DNA of 64,000 bases, from contig CAWKOA010000030.1 of assembly GCA_963851025.1 (NCBI GenBank), positions 124,001-188,000 on the forward strand. Reading direction: 5' to 3'. Numbering within the stretch: the first letter of the stretch is position 1; each line of letters opens with the position of its first letter. This DNA comes from RYN-230 sp963851025 (GTDB lineage: Bacteria > Actinomycetota > Actinomycetes > Streptosporangiales > Streptosporangiaceae). This document shows positions 48,257 through 58,740 of this stretch, in pieces. A program made the position numbers and the translations under genes. The notes under the pieces were generated by a model. The model saw nothing but the letters and a program-made list of their open reading frames with translations. It was not told the DNA's origin and ran no database searches.

Positions 48257-50164
48257 GTGACCTTGCTGGAATCTATCTCCGGCCCGCGAGAGCTCAAGGA
48301 GCTGACGCCGGACCAGCTGCCCGTCCTGGCCAGCGAGATCCGTGACCTGCTGATCGAGACGGTCTCGCGGACGAGCGGTCACCTCGGGCCCAATCTCGGC
48401 GTGGTCGAGCTGACCATCGCGATGCACCGGGTGTTCGACTCCCCGGTGGACAAGATCGTGTTCGACACCGGCCACCAGTCGTACGTGCACAAGCTGCTGA
48501 CCGGGCGGGTCCCCGAGTTCGGCACGCTGCGCCAGCGGGGCGGCCTGTCCGGCTACCCCAGCCGCGCCGAGTCCGAGCACGACCTGGTGGAGAACTCGCA
48601 CGCGTCCACCAGCCTGTCCTACGCCGACGGGCTGGCCAAGGCCTACCGGCTGCGCGGTGAGACCGACCGGACCGTGGTCGCGGTCATCGGCGACGGCGCG
48701 CTGACCGGCGGCATGGCCTGGGAGGCGCTGAACAACATCGCGGTGGCCAGGGACAGCAGGCTGGTCATCGTGGTCAACGACAACGGCCGGTCCTACCAGC
48801 CGACCATCGGCGGGCTGGCCAACCACCTGGCCACGGTCCGGATCAACCAGCGCTACGAGAACGTGCTGGACTACATCAAGACCACGCTGACCCGCACCCC
48901 GGTGGTCGGGCCGCCGCTGTACGGCACCCTGCACGGCATGAAGAAGGGCCTCAAGGACGTCCTGCAGCCGCAGGTCATGTTCGAGGACCTCGGCCTGAAG
49001 TACCTGGGCCCGATCGACGGCCACGACGAGCAGGCCATGGAGATGGCGCTGCGCCGGGCCCGGGACTTCGGCGGCCCGGTGATCGTGCACGCGATCACCC
49101 GGAAGGGCTTCGGGTACCAGCTGGCCGAGGACAACGAGGAGGACCGGCTGCACCAGGTGCCCGCCGGTGCCCCCGTCGGCCAGCTGCCCGGCGTGCCCAA
49201 GCGGACCTGGTCGCACGTGTTCGGCGACGCGCTCGTCGCGGTCGGCGCGCGGCGTCCCGACGTGGTGGCGATCACCGCCGCGATGCTGCACCCGACCGGC
49301 CTGGCGCCGTTCGCGGCGGCCTATCCCGACCGGGTGTTCGACGTCGGCATCGCCGAGCAGCACGCCGTGACCAGCGCCGCCGGGCTGGCCATGGGCGGCC
49401 TGCACCCGGTGGTCGCGATCTACGCCACGTTCCTCAACCGGGCCTTCGACCAGGTGCTGATGGACGTGGCCATGCACCGGCTGCCGGTGACGTTCGTGCT
49501 GGACCGGGCCGGGGTGACCGGCCCGGACGGGGCCAGCCACAACGGCATGTGGGACGGCTCGATCCTGCAGGTCGTCCCGGGCCTGCGGATCGCGGCCCCG
49601 CGGGACGCGACCCGGCTCGCCGAGCTGCTGGACGAGGCGGTGGCGGTCAGCGACGGGCCCACGGTGCTGCGCTTCCCCAAGGCGAACGTCGGCGGCGACG
49701 TCGAGGCGGTCGGGCAGCTGGGCGGCATGGACGTGCTGCGCCGCCCGGACGGCGGCGCCGCCCCCGACGTGCTCCTGGCCGGGGCCGGCCCGATGGCGGC
49801 GACCTGCCTGGTCGCGGCGGACCGGCTGGCCGATCAGGGCATCGCGGTGACCGTGGTCGACCCGCGCTGGGTGAAGCCGGTCGACCCGGCCCTGGCCGAC
49901 GAGGCCCGGCGGGCCCGGCTGGTGGTGACGGTGGAGGACAACGGCGTGGCCGGCGGGTTCGGTGACGCTGTGTGCCGGCTGCTCCGGGACTCCGGGGTGC
50001 CCACCCCGGCCCGGACCTTCGGCATCCCCCAGCGGTTCCTGGCCCACGGTTCCCGGGACGAGGTCCTCGACGAGATCGGCCTGGTCCCGCAGCACCTGGC
50101 CCGGCAGATCACCGAGGCCGTGGCCCAGCTGGACCCGGTGCTGGCCGATAACCCCCGGGGATAA
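48257..50164 (+). CDS. dxs: 1-deoxy-D-xylulose-5-phosphate synthase
   Basis: Dxs makes the first MEP-pathway intermediate from pyruvate and glyceraldehyde 3-phosphate using thiamine diphosphate. At 635 aa it has normal length. Visible parts: RTSGHLGPNLGVVELTIAMH, FDTGHQSYVHKLLTGR, the ThDP motif GDGALTGGMAWEALNNIA...VNDN, ENSHASTSLSYADGLA, DVGIAEQHAVTSAAGLA (catalytic Glu) and the C-terminal transketolase domain. The start is GTG at 48257. The frame is uninterrupted, unlike its upstream neighbours. Confidence 0.96.
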   Translation: MTLLESISGPRELKELTPDQLPVLASEIRDLLIETVSRTSGHLGPNLGVVELTIAMHRVFDSPVDKIVFDTGHQSYVHKLLTGRVPEFGTLRQRGGLSGYPSRAESEHDLVENSHASTSLSYADGLAKAYRLRGETDRTVVAVIGDGALTGGMAWEALNNIAVARDSRLVIVVNDNGRSYQPTIGGLANHLATVRINQRYENVLDYIKTTLTRTPVVGPPLYGTLHGMKKGLKDVLQPQVMFEDLGLKYLGPIDGHDEQAMEMALRRARDFGGPVIVHAITRKGFGYQLAEDNEEDRLHQVPAGAPVGQLPGVPKRTWSHVFGDALVAVGARRPDVVAITAAMLHPTGLAPFAAAYPDRVFDVGIAEQHAVTSAAGLAMGGLHPVVAIYATFLNRAFDQVLMDVAMHRLPVTFVLDRAGVTGPDGASHNGMWDGSILQVVPGLRIAAPRDATRLAELLDEAVAVSDGPTVLRFPKANVGGDVEAVGQLGGMDVLRRPDGGAAPDVLLAGAGPMAATCLVAADRLADQGIAVTVVDPRWVKPVDPALADEARRARLVVTVEDNGVAGGFGDAVCRLLRDSGVPTPARTFGIPQRFLAHGSRDEVLDEIGLVPQHLARQITEAVAQLDPVLADNPRG

Positions 50165-50226
50165 CGCCCGGGGGAGGAGAATCCAGGGATAACACCCAGG
50201 AGCAGGAGAACGGTGGGGTTGCGTCC

Positions 50227-51631
50227 GTGACGACACTCGAGGTCGCCGTGGTGGGCTCGGGCCCGGCCGGCATCTATACGGCCGAGGCGCTGATCAAGCA
50301 GGTCGCGGCCCTGGCCCCGCCGGGCACCGTGCGGGTGGACGTGCTGGACCGGCTGCCCACGCCCTACGGCCTGGTCCGCTACGGCGTGGCCCCGGACCAC
50401 CCGTCCATCCGGTCCATCGCCGACTACCTCCGCGGCGTGCTCGAGCACCCGGACGTGCGGTTCCTCGGTGGCATCCACCTCGGCGACGACGTCACCCGGG
50501 ACGACCTGCTGGCCAGCTACGACGCGGTCGTCTACGCGACCGGGGCGATGCGGGACCGGCGGATGGGCATCCCCGGCGAGGACCTGCCCGGCAGCTACGC
50601 GGCCACCGACTTCGTCAACTGGTACTGCGGCCATCCCGACTCCTCGGCCGAGGCGTTCACCCTGGACGCCGAGTCCGTGGCCGTGGTCGGCGTGGGCAAC
50701 GTGGCCGTGGACGTGGCCCGCATCCTGGTCAAGGACCCGGCCGCGCTCCGCTCCACGGACATCCCCCACTCGGTCCTGGAGGCCCTCACCTCCAGCAAGG
50801 TCCGCGAGGTGCACATGATCGGCCGGCGCGGGCCCGCGCAGGCCAAGTTCACCACCAAGGAACTGCGTGAGCTGGGCGAGCTGGCCGACGTGGACATCGA
50901 GGTCCGGCCCGCCGAGCTCGACCTGGACGCCTTCGACCCGACCGGGCAGAGCACGCAGCTCGCCGAGAGTGACCGCCGGGTCCGCGGCAACCTCGCGGTG
51001 CTCCGGGACTGGGCCGCGCGGACCCCCGGGGACGGCGGGCGCAGGCTGGTGGTCCGGTTCTGGCTCCGCCCGGTGGAGGTCGCGGGCGCGGAGCGGGTGT
51101 CCGGGCTGACCGTGGAGCGCACCCGGCTGGACGAGCAGGGCCGGTTCACCGGCACCGGCGAGTTCGAGACGATCCCGGCGCAGATGGTGTTCCGCAGCGT
51201 CGGCTACCAGAGCGTGCCGCTGGCCGGGGTGCCCTTCGACGAGAACACCGCCACGGTGCCCAACGCCGAGGGCCGGGTCCTCGGCCCGGACGGCCAGCCG
51301 CTGCCGGGGGAGTACGTCGCGGGCTGGCTCAAGCGCGGCCCGACCGGCGTGGTGGGCACCAACAAGTCAGACGCGGCCGGCACCGTCCGGTCCCTGCTCG
51401 CCGACCTGCCTGCTCTGGGTTCCCGGGAGCCGGCTGCGGCTGGCCGGACCGCTCGCAGGCCGTTCACGGAGATGCTGGCCGAGCGCGGGGTCCAGCCGGT
51501 CAGCTACGTGGACTGGCTCCGGGTGGAGGCCGCCGAGGCGGAGCTGGCCAGCGGCGCTCGGCCGCGGCGAGCGGGTGAAAATCGGTGACCGGGGGGCCAT
51601 CGAGGCGCTGTGCCGGCCCTCCGCCGACTGA
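50227..51631 (+). CDS. fprA: ferredoxin/adrenodoxin-NADP reductase (FprA type), frameshift near the C-terminus
   Basis: This flavoprotein of about 467 aa passes electrons from NADPH to ferredoxin. It has VVGSGPAGIYTAEAL (FAD), TPYGLVRYGVAPDHP, VYATGA, GVGNVAVDVARIL (NADP), GRRGPAQAKFTTKELREL, VFRSVGYQS and GWLKRGPTGVVGTNKSDA, all typical of the adrenodoxin reductase group in actinobacteria. Near 51557 the frame shifts by one extra base; after correction it ends normally with GRGERVKIGDRGAIEALCRPSAD and a TGA at 51629. The start is GTG at 50227, just after dxs. Confidence 0.93.
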
Positions 51632-51846
51632 GCTGGGCCGCACTGCGCGGGCTGACCGCGCTGGCTACCACGGGGATGGACCTGACGGCGAGGCCGCCGT
51701 CGCCGCTGCGCTGCGCCGAACTGGCGCTCGGCGCGGCCATCCGCGTCAATGACGTCCTATTGAACTGGGCAAACGCGGCACTTGGTGATATTGAAAACAG
51801 CGGTCCCGGAAGTCTTGACGCGCGGGGCACTGGGGACAATGACGAC

Positions 51847-53991
51847 ATGAGTGTCGGTGAGGTCAGCTTCCAGCAGAGTAGGGACGAGATGGGCACGGGC
51901 GGGGCGCCTGATCATGGCGGCACGGAACCGGCCGACGACCTGCCGCCGGACCGCTACATCGAGCGGGAGGGAAGCTGGCTGCGGTTCAACCAGCGAGTCC
52001 TCGAGCTGGCCCAGGACGACACGGTCCCGCTGCTGGAGCGGGTGCGCTTCATGGCCATCTTCGCCAGCAACCTGGACGAGTTCTTCATGGTCCGGGTGGC
52101 GGGCCGGATGCGGCGGATGGCCACCGGCCTGCCGGTGGAGGGCGTGACCACCGAAATGCCGCCGGACCAGGTGCTGGAGAACACGCTGGAGACGGCGCGT
52201 GAGCTCAGCCTGGAGCACGCCGAGTACTTCAACTCCGCCATCCGCCCGCTGCTGGCCGGCGAGGGCATCGAGATCCTGCGCTGGAAGGAGCTCTCCGGGG
52301 AGGAGCAGCTCCAGCTGCAGCAGCTGTTCCGGGACCGGATCTACCCGGTGCTGACCCCGCTGGTGGTGGACCCGGCCCACCCATGGCCGTATATATCGGG
52401 TTTGTCCCTCAGTCTCGCCGTCACGATCGCGGACCCGGAAACCGGCGCGACCATGTTCGCCCGGGTCAAGGTGCCGCCGCTGCTGCCCCGCTTCATCACG
52501 GTGGGCACGCACCGGTTCGTCCCGCTGGAAGACGTGATCGCCGCGCACCTGCCCGAGCTGTTCACCGGGCTGGACATCCTGGAGCACCACGTGTTCCGGG
52601 TGACCAGGACCCGGGAGCTGGAGGTGGACGAGGACGTCACCGAGGACCTGATGCAGTCGCTGGAGCGCGAGCTGCTACGGCGCCGCTTCGAGCCCGCGGT
52701 CCGCCTCGAAGTGGAGGAGACCATCTCCCCCGAGGTGCTGGAGAAGCTGGTCACCGAGCTGGACGTGGACCGCCGGTCGGTCTATCACCTGCCCGGCCCG
52801 CTCGACCTCACCGGCCTGAACGCCATCGCCGACCTCAGCATCCGGCGGCTCAAGTACCCGGCCTTCGTGCCGTCGGAGTCGGCGTTCCCGCACGACGCCG
52901 ACGTCTTCGCCACCCTGGACCGGCGGGACGTGCTGGTTCATCACCCCTACGACTCGTTCACCGCCACAGTGGAGCGGCTGACGGTGGAAGCGGCCGCCGA
53001 CCCCCGGGTGCTGGCCATCAAGCAGACGCTGTACCGGACCAGCGACTCCTCGCCGATCGTCGAGGCACTGATCGACGCGGCCGAGGCAGGCAAGCAGGTC
53101 GTGGTGGTGGTCGAGCTCAAAGCGCGCTTCGACGAGCGGGCGAACATCCTGTGGGCCCGCAAGCTGGAAGAAGCGGGCTGCCACGTGGTGTACGGGTTCG
53201 TCGACCTCAAGACCCACTGCAAGATGGCGCTCGTGGTCCGGGAGGAGCCGGACGGGTCGCTGCGGCGCTACTGCCATATCGGCACGGGCAACTACAACTC
53301 CTCGACCGCGCGGCTCTACGAGGACTACGGCCTGCTCACGTCGGACCCGGAGGTCGGCGGGGACGCCACGGACCTGTTCAACGTGCTGACCGGGTACAGC
53401 CGGAACACCGACTACCACCGGTTCCTCGTCGCCCCCTACGCCCTGCGGACCGGCCTGCTGGAGCGGATCGAGCGGCAGGTCGCCTGGCAGCGTGCGGGCC
53501 GGCCCGCGCGGATCCAGCTCAAGTGCAACGCGATCGTGGACGAGGCCGTCATCGACGCGCTCTACCGGGCGTCCATGGCGGGCGTGCCGGTGGACCTGTG
53601 GGTCCGCGGCATCTGCTCGCTGCGGCCGGGACTGCCGGGCCTGTCCGAGACCATCCAGGTGCGCAGCATCCTGGGGCGTTTCCTGGAGCATTCGCGGATT
53701 TACGCGTTCGGCCCCGCCGAGGACGACGAGGGTGAAGTCTGGATCGGGAGCGCCGACCTGATGCACCGGAACCTGGACCGCCGGGTGGAGTGCCTGTGCC
53801 GGGTCAAGCGCCCCGATCAGCAGCAGGAACTGCGCTCGCTGGTCGAACTGGCCATGGACGACGCCACGAGTTCCTGGTGGCTGGCGGGGGACGGCACATG
53901 GACCAGGCATCACCTGGACGCCGAAGGGAAGCCGTTGCGAGACCTGCAGCAGTATCTTCTCTCCCGGCGCGGTCATCCCACTGACGGCTGA
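51847..53991 (+). CDS. ppk1: polyphosphate kinase 1
   Basis: This enzyme of about 714 aa polymerises the terminal phosphate of ATP into polyphosphate. Family parts in order: RYIEREGSWLRFNQRVLELA, FMAIFASNLDEFFMVRVAG, HPWPYISGLSLSLAV, HPYDSFTATVERL, the catalytic His in CHIGTGNYNSSTARLYEDYG, and the C-terminal HKD-like NLDRRVECLCRV. I prefer the ATG at 51847 (or 51889); the open frame further upstream reads into fprA and has no family match. The stop overlaps the mutT1 start (TGATG). Confidence 0.96.
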   Translation: MSVGEVSFQQSRDEMGTGGAPDHGGTEPADDLPPDRYIEREGSWLRFNQRVLELAQDDTVPLLERVRFMAIFASNLDEFFMVRVAGRMRRMATGLPVEGVTTEMPPDQVLENTLETARELSLEHAEYFNSAIRPLLAGEGIEILRWKELSGEEQLQLQQLFRDRIYPVLTPLVVDPAHPWPYISGLSLSLAVTIADPETGATMFARVKVPPLLPRFITVGTHRFVPLEDVIAAHLPELFTGLDILEHHVFRVTRTRELEVDEDVTEDLMQSLERELLRRRFEPAVRLEVEETISPEVLEKLVTELDVDRRSVYHLPGPLDLTGLNAIADLSIRRLKYPAFVPSESAFPHDADVFATLDRRDVLVHHPYDSFTATVERLTVEAAADPRVLAIKQTLYRTSDSSPIVEALIDAAEAGKQVVVVVELKARFDERANILWARKLEEAGCHVVYGFVDLKTHCKMALVVREEPDGSLRRYCHIGTGNYNSSTARLYEDYGLLTSDPEVGGDATDLFNVLTGYSRNTDYHRFLVAPYALRTGLLERIERQVAWQRAGRPARIQLKCNAIVDEAVIDALYRASMAGVPVDLWVRGICSLRPGLPGLSETIQVRSILGRFLEHSRIYAFGPAEDDEGEVWIGSADLMHRNLDRRVECLCRVKRPDQQQELRSLVELAMDDATSSWWLAGDGTWTRHHLDAEGKPLRDLQQYLLSRRGHPTDG

Positions 53992-54914
53992 TGGCCTTGG
54001 GTGAAGGAGAAGGGGAGACCGAGATCCGGGCCGCTGGCGCCATGCTCTGGCGGCCCGGGACCGATGGCCCTGAGGTAGCGCTGGTTCACCGCCGCCGCTA
54101 CGACGACTGGAGCCTGCCGAAGGGCAAGTCGCTGCCCGGCGAGCACGTCCTGCTGACCGCGGTCCGCGAGGTGGCCGAGGAGACCGGGGTCCGGGTGATC
54201 CTGGGGCGGCGCCTGCCGTCCACGCACTATGAGCAGCACGGCAACCGGCCGAAGACGGTGGACTACTGGGCGGCGAAAGCCGCCGGCGGGCCCCAGCCGG
54301 GCTTCATCCCGAACGACGAGGTGGACGAGGTCGGCTGGCTGGGCATCCCGGAGGCCCGGGAACGGCTGAGCTACCCCCATGACGTCGGCGTGCTCGATGA
54401 GTTCGCGGCCGGTCCGCCCGATACGGCACCGTTGATCCTGGTTCGTCATGCGTCGGCAGGCAGCAAGGACGAGTGGCGGGCGGCGGGGCACGGCGATGAC
54501 CTCAAGCGCCCGCTCGACGCGGTAGGCCGCCAGCAGCGGGAGGAACTGGCGCCGCTGCTCCGGTGCTTCGGGACCGCCCGGGTGCTCAGCTCGGCCGCCG
54601 AGCGCTGCGCCGAGACCGTCCAGGCCTACGCGGGCCTGACCGGGCAGCCCGTGCAGACCGATCCCGCGTTCACCGTGGGGCTGGCCGCCGCCACGGCGGC
54701 CCGCCGCCGGGTAGGCGAGGTCCTGGTCAGCGGCCTGCCCGCGGTGATCTGCGGGCACCGGGAGAACCTCTCGGCGATGCTGGAGGAGGCCTGCTCGGTG
54801 CTCGGCGCGAAGGCCCCCGAGAGCCATCCGCTGCCGCTGGGCGGGTTCTGGGTGCTGCAGGTCGGCGGGAACGCGCTGGCGTCCCGGGAGGAGCACCACC
54901 TGACGACCGGCTGA
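53991..54914 (+). CDS. mutT1: NUDIX hydrolase fused to histidine phosphatase (MutT1-like)
   Basis: This 307-aa protein has an N-terminal NUDIX domain with the full box (G-x5-E-x7-REVAEETGV, about residues 47-69) and a C-terminal histidine phosphatase (RHG-type, LVRHASAG, and GHRENLS). Mycobacterial MutT1 has this same fusion and lies next to ppk1; it hydrolyses 8-oxo-dGTP and diadenosine polyphosphates. The one-base overlap with ppk1 shows translational coupling. Confidence 0.93.
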   Translation: MALGEGEGETEIRAAGAMLWRPGTDGPEVALVHRRRYDDWSLPKGKSLPGEHVLLTAVREVAEETGVRVILGRRLPSTHYEQHGNRPKTVDYWAAKAAGGPQPGFIPNDEVDEVGWLGIPEARERLSYPHDVGVLDEFAAGPPDTAPLILVRHASAGSKDEWRAAGHGDDLKRPLDAVGRQQREELAPLLRCFGTARVLSSAAERCAETVQAYAGLTGQPVQTDPAFTVGLAAATAARRRVGEVLVSGLPAVICGHRENLSAMLEEACSVLGAKAPESHPLPLGGFWVLQVGGNALASREEHHLTTG

Positions 54915-54967
54915 GGCGGCCCCCAGCCAGCCGTCCGGCCCGCACGTCCAGCCAGCCAGCCAGCCGG

Positions 54968-54986
54968 CCCGGCCGGTCCGGCCGGG
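54968..54986. terminator. 19-nt palindrome between convergent mutT1 and ogt
   Basis: CCCGGCCGG and CCGGCCGGG pair around one T, directly before the ogt stop. Located between two converging genes, it can end transcripts from both sides. Short CCAGC repeats lie just upstream (54930-54965). Confidence 0.6.
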
Positions 54987-55560
54987 TCAGGCGCCGGCCG
55001 GGCTCCAGTCCAGGGTGGCCGGCAGGGCCCCCTCGAAGATCAGCAGCCACCGCTTGATCTCGATGCCGGTGCCGCCGCTGTAACCGCCCAGCCCGTTGCC
55101 CGCGACGACCCGGTGGCACGGCACGATCAGCGGCAGCGGGTTCGAGCCCATGATGCGCCCGATGGCCCGGGCCGGGAGCGAGATCCCGTCCGGCCCGGCC
55201 ACCGCACGCTGCGCCAGTTCCCCGTACGTGACCGTCTCGCCGTAGCCGACCGAGTCATAGAGCACCGACAGCACCTGGTGCTGCGCCCGGGAGCAGGCGG
55301 ACCAGTCCAGCGGCAGGTCGAACACGTGACGCTGGCCGGCAAAGTACTCGGCCAGCTGGTCACGGGCCGCGCCGAGCAGCCCGGCCGGCTGGCCTGCCGG
55401 CGGGACCGGCCTGCGGGGAAGTGGGCGTCCCGGCCGGGCGCCGTCCCGCGCCTCCGGGCGCCCTGAAGTCCAGCCGCGCCACCCCCGCCGGGCTGCAGCC
55501 CACCGCGAGCGGTCCGACCGGCGAGCTCAGCGTCGCCCAGGCCAGTTCCGTCATCGTCAT
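54987..55560 (-). CDS. ogt: methylated-DNA-protein-cysteine methyltransferase, frameshifted
   Basis: Ogt repairs O6-methylguanine by moving the methyl group to its own Cys, in IVPCHRVV. DNA-binding and active-site parts are VGYGETVTYGELA, ARAIGRIMGSNPLPLIVPCHRVVAGNGLGGY and EIKRWLL. The N-terminal half (MTMTELAWATLSSPVGPLAVGC) is in another frame; the join is near 55376, where reading resumes with GAARDQLAEYFAGQRHVFDLPLDW. The ATG at 55560 overlaps the stop of the sensor-kinase-like gene (ATGA), so the two are co-translated. Confidence 0.88.
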
Positions 55561-56586
55561 CCGCCTTCTGCCGCCGCTCGACCCCGTCCACGGCAGTCTG
55601 AGACTACGCATCCCGGCTGACATTTTCGCCTGGAGCGGGGGCCCCGGGCGGGTCCTGGCCCGGCTCGCTCCAGGGCATCGATGAGCGTGCCGATCCGCGC
55701 GGTCTCGCTGGCGACCCGGTCCATCAGGCCGCCGAAGTCGGCGGCGCTGAGCTGGCCACGATGCCGGTAGTACTCGGCCAGCCCACCCAGGACGCTGAGC
55801 GGGGTGCGCAGCTCCCGGCCGGCGTCCGCGAGGGCCTGCCGGTGCCGTTCGGCGGCCTGGCGGGCGGCGGCCCCGGTTCCTGCCGGATCACGCAGCCGGC
55901 CCGGGCCCGCCCGGCCCGGGCCGCGGCCCGGCCGCGGTGCTCAGCGCCGGGCGGCAGCCGGGTGAGCCGCCGGAGCATGGCGCGGACCATCCAGGCGGCC
56001 AGGGCGCCGGCGGCCAGCACCGCGATGCCGCTCGCGGCCAGCATGACGGCGGTCAGGTGGCTCGTGGCCTGGCCGATGCGGGCCAGGTTCAGGCTGACCA
56101 CGAGAGTGCCCGGCCGAGCCGGGGCCCGCGGGGCTGGTGACGTCGAGGGCGAAGTCCTCGGCGCTGTAGGCGTACGGGATGCGGTGCGCCCGGTAGCGGA
56201 CCGGCTCGGCGACCGCCAGGACCGGCCCGGCCCGGCGGCCCGGGCCCACCCGCATGACCAGCTGGCCGCCGGCGCCGCGTACCTCGATACTCAGCGGGCC
56301 GGCCCTCGGCCGACGCGAGGGCGCCCAGCGCCGGGGAGCCCGGTGCGGTCCGGGAGAGCGGCGTGAGCAGGAACGGATGGCGGGCCAGCTGGCCCGCGTA
56401 GCCGTGCAGCTCATGCCGGGCCTGCTGGGTCAGGTGGTCCCGGGTGGCCAGGCCGCCGGCCACGACGATGATCACGGCCCCGGCGGCCAGCAGGCACGAC
56501 ACCGCGGCGGCCAGCCGCACGGTGAGCGAGGGCCGGCCCGGCCGCCAGCCGGGCCGCCTCCGCCGGGGCAGGGCATCCTGGCTCAT
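55557..56586 (-). CDS. degenerate sensor histidine kinase-like membrane protein, frameshifted
   Basis: The N-terminus (MSQDALPRRRRPGW) leads into helix 1 (LAAAVSCLLAAGAVIIVVAGG), an external region, helix 2 (TAVMLAASGIAVLAAGALAAWMV), a short HAMP-like region and one DHp-like helix pair. There the H-box reads DAGRELRTPLS with Arg in place of the phosphoacceptor His. It ends at 55557 without any N/G-box ATPase domain. The frame changes near 56300, 56115 and 55880 (the last probably two steps). Its stop overlaps the ogt start. As it stands it cannot phosphorylate; it may be a decayed sensor or a signalling scaffold. Confidence 0.65.
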
Positions 56587-56667
56587 GCTCCCAGTCTGCG
56601 CCCCGGGCCCGTGTCCGCGGGCCCCCAGGCCGGGTCGGTGTTCCGGCACGGGAAGGACTCCGGGGTG

Positions 56668-58025
56668 TTATTCGTCGCCCTTCTCAGCCAGCCGGAGCAG
56701 CGCGCCCGCGATCGGTCCCGAGGTGAGCTGGACCTGCCAGGGCCGGGCCCCGTAGCCGGACAGGTCGGCGGCCACCGCCTCGGCGGTCACCGGGTCCGGG
56801 GGCTGCCAGGCGAGCCTGCGCACCGAGTCGGGCTGCAGCAGGTTCTCGGCGGGGAGCGAGTGCTCGTCGGCGAGCGCCGCGATGACCGTCCGCACGGCCG
56901 CCAGCCGGCGGGCCGCCTCGGGATCCCGCTCGTGCCAGCGGTGCGCGGGCGGGGGGCCTTCCGACACCTGGGCCGAGGGCCGGGGCAGCGCCTGGTCAGC
57001 CTCGGTGTGCGCGCGGCGGATGGCGGCGAACCACTCCTGGGCGTGCCGCTTGGCGCCGCGGCCCTTGAATCCGGACACCCCGGCCAGGGCGGCGGCCGTG
57101 GCCGGGGCCGCGCGCGCCGCCTCGACGATGGCGGAGTCCGGCAGCACCCGGCCGGGTGACAGGTCACGCCGCTGGGCGATCCGGTCCCGTTCGAGCCACA
57201 GTTCCCGCACGATGGCCAGGCCGCGGCGGGTGCGCACCCGGTGGATGCCGGACGTGCGGCGCCAGGGGTCGGCCCGCGGCGCAGGCGGCCCGGCGTTGAG
57301 CACCGCCGTGAACTCCTGCCGGGCCCACTCGTCCTTGCCCTGGGCCACCAGCTCCCCGGCCAGCGCGTCGCGCAGTTCCACCAGGACCTCGACGTCGAGC
57401 GCGGCGTACCGCAGCCAGTCCTCGGGCAGCGGCCGGGTGGACCAGTCCGCGGCCGCGTAGCCCTTCTCCAGGGCCAGGCCGAGCACGTTCTCGACGAGCG
57501 GGCCGAGGCCCACCCGGGGGTAGCCGAGCAGCCGCCCCGCCAGCTCGGTGTCGAACAGCTGGCGCGGCCGGTAGCCCAGGTCCGCCAGGCACGGCAGGTC
57601 CTGGGACGCCGCGTGCAGGACGGCTTCCGTGCTGCCCAGCGCGGCATCCAGGTCCGACAGGTCCGGGCAGGCCACCGGGTCGATCAGCACGGTCCCGGCG
57701 CCGCGGCGGCGCAGCTGGACCAGGAAGGCCCGGTGACCGTAGCGGAAACCGGACGCCCGTTCCGCGTCCACCGCGACCGGCCCCTCGCCCGCCGCCCAGC
57801 GCGCTCGACGGCCTCCCGCAGCGCGTCCGCGGACGTCACCAGCGGGGGCAGGCCGTCCCTGGGCTCCAGCAGCGGGACGGCCGGCGGCCGTTCGGGCGGC
57901 CCGGACTCCGGTTCCCCGGGAGTCTCCCCGGGCTCCCCGGGTCGCGCTGGCCCGGGCGGCCCGGCCTCTTCCGGTGGCCCGGACTCCGCGGCCTCCGCCG
58001 CGGGAGGCTGGATTTCCTGCTCCAT
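56668..58025 (-). CDS. rnd: ribonuclease D, frameshifted near the N-terminus
   Basis: This is an RNase D-type 3'-5' exonuclease of the DEDDy class, acting in tRNA and small-RNA 3' trimming. Exo I is VDAERASGF, exo II HAASQDLPCL with FDTELAGRLL, exo III Y-x-x-x-D (YAALDVEVL). An HRDC domain (ELWLERDRIAQRRDLSPGRVLPD) and a C-terminal helical domain follow. The first 75 residues (acidic, Pro-rich, then VTSADALREAVERA) are in another frame; the join is near 57800. The ATG at 58025 overlaps the stop of the DUF3000 gene by one base. Confidence 0.9.
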
Positions 58026-58710
58026 CACCCGGGCCGCCGGCTACCCGGCGCCCGCAGCGCGGTCACGCCCTCCTCCAGCGGCGGCAGCCCCGCCGCCGTG
58101 CACAGCGCGTCACACCACGCGGCCAGGTGCCCGTCGAGGACGGCCGGGCCGGGTCCGGGGGCGGACCGCCGGCCGCCGGGGACCCGGCCGCTGGGGACCA
58201 GGAGGCGCGCAGCTCGAATCCGGTGACCGCGGGCTCGGACTCCTTGGCCCCGAAGCCTTCGGTGATCACGGTGGTGACCGTGCCGCTGGGCTCGGCGTAG
58301 CCGGCGGTGCGGTGGTCCAGCGCCTCGGTCAGCCAGGTCCAGCCCACCTGCCCGATGAGCGGGTCCTCGGCGATGTCCGGATCCAGGTCGGCGCGGATGT
58401 AGGCGATGACCCGCAGCGGCCCGGCCCAGCCGGTCTGGCCCGCGGGGTCGTAGAGCAGGATCAGCCTGCCGCTGGCGATCTCATCGTCGCCCGCCCACAC
58501 GGTGGCCGCGACCGCGCTGGCGTACGGGGCCAGGGTGCGCGGGGCCGGAACGTCCTCGAAGTCCAGTTCCGGGCGCAGCCCGCCGATCTGCTCGCGCTGG
58601 GCCTGCAGGCCGGCCGCGATGACGCCGAAGGCGGCCGCGGCGTCGTCACCAGCGGGCATCGAAGGCCGGGCCGATTCGCCCGCCGCCGCTGGCCCGCTGA
58701 CCTGCCTCAT
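58025..58710 (-). CDS. DUF3000 family protein, frameshift near the C-terminus
   Basis: This protein of about 227 aa belongs to DUF3000, an actinobacterial family of unknown function regularly found next to rnd and hemE. Features: ELDFEDVPAPRTLAPYASAVAATV, SGRLILLYDPAGQTGW, VIAYIRADLDPDIAEDPLI, WTWLTEAL and GFELRASW. The frame changes near 58140, after which LDGHLAAWCDALCTAAGLPPL and a TGA at 58025-58027 give the usual ending. The preferred start is the ATG at 58710; an in-frame ATG at 58734 is possible. Confidence 0.85.
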
Positions 58711-58740
58711 AAGCAGAGCGTACGTCGTCGCCATCGGGTG

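Noticed and set aside
50147..50193. Three GATAAC repeats between dxs and fprA as an operator
   Set aside because: Spacing is irregular (13 and 28 bp), the first lies inside dxs, and the motif is too short to separate from chance.
51610..51846. N-terminal extension of ppk1
   Set aside because: It starts inside the repaired 3' end of fprA and has no PPK1 resemblance; the family sequence begins shortly after 51889.
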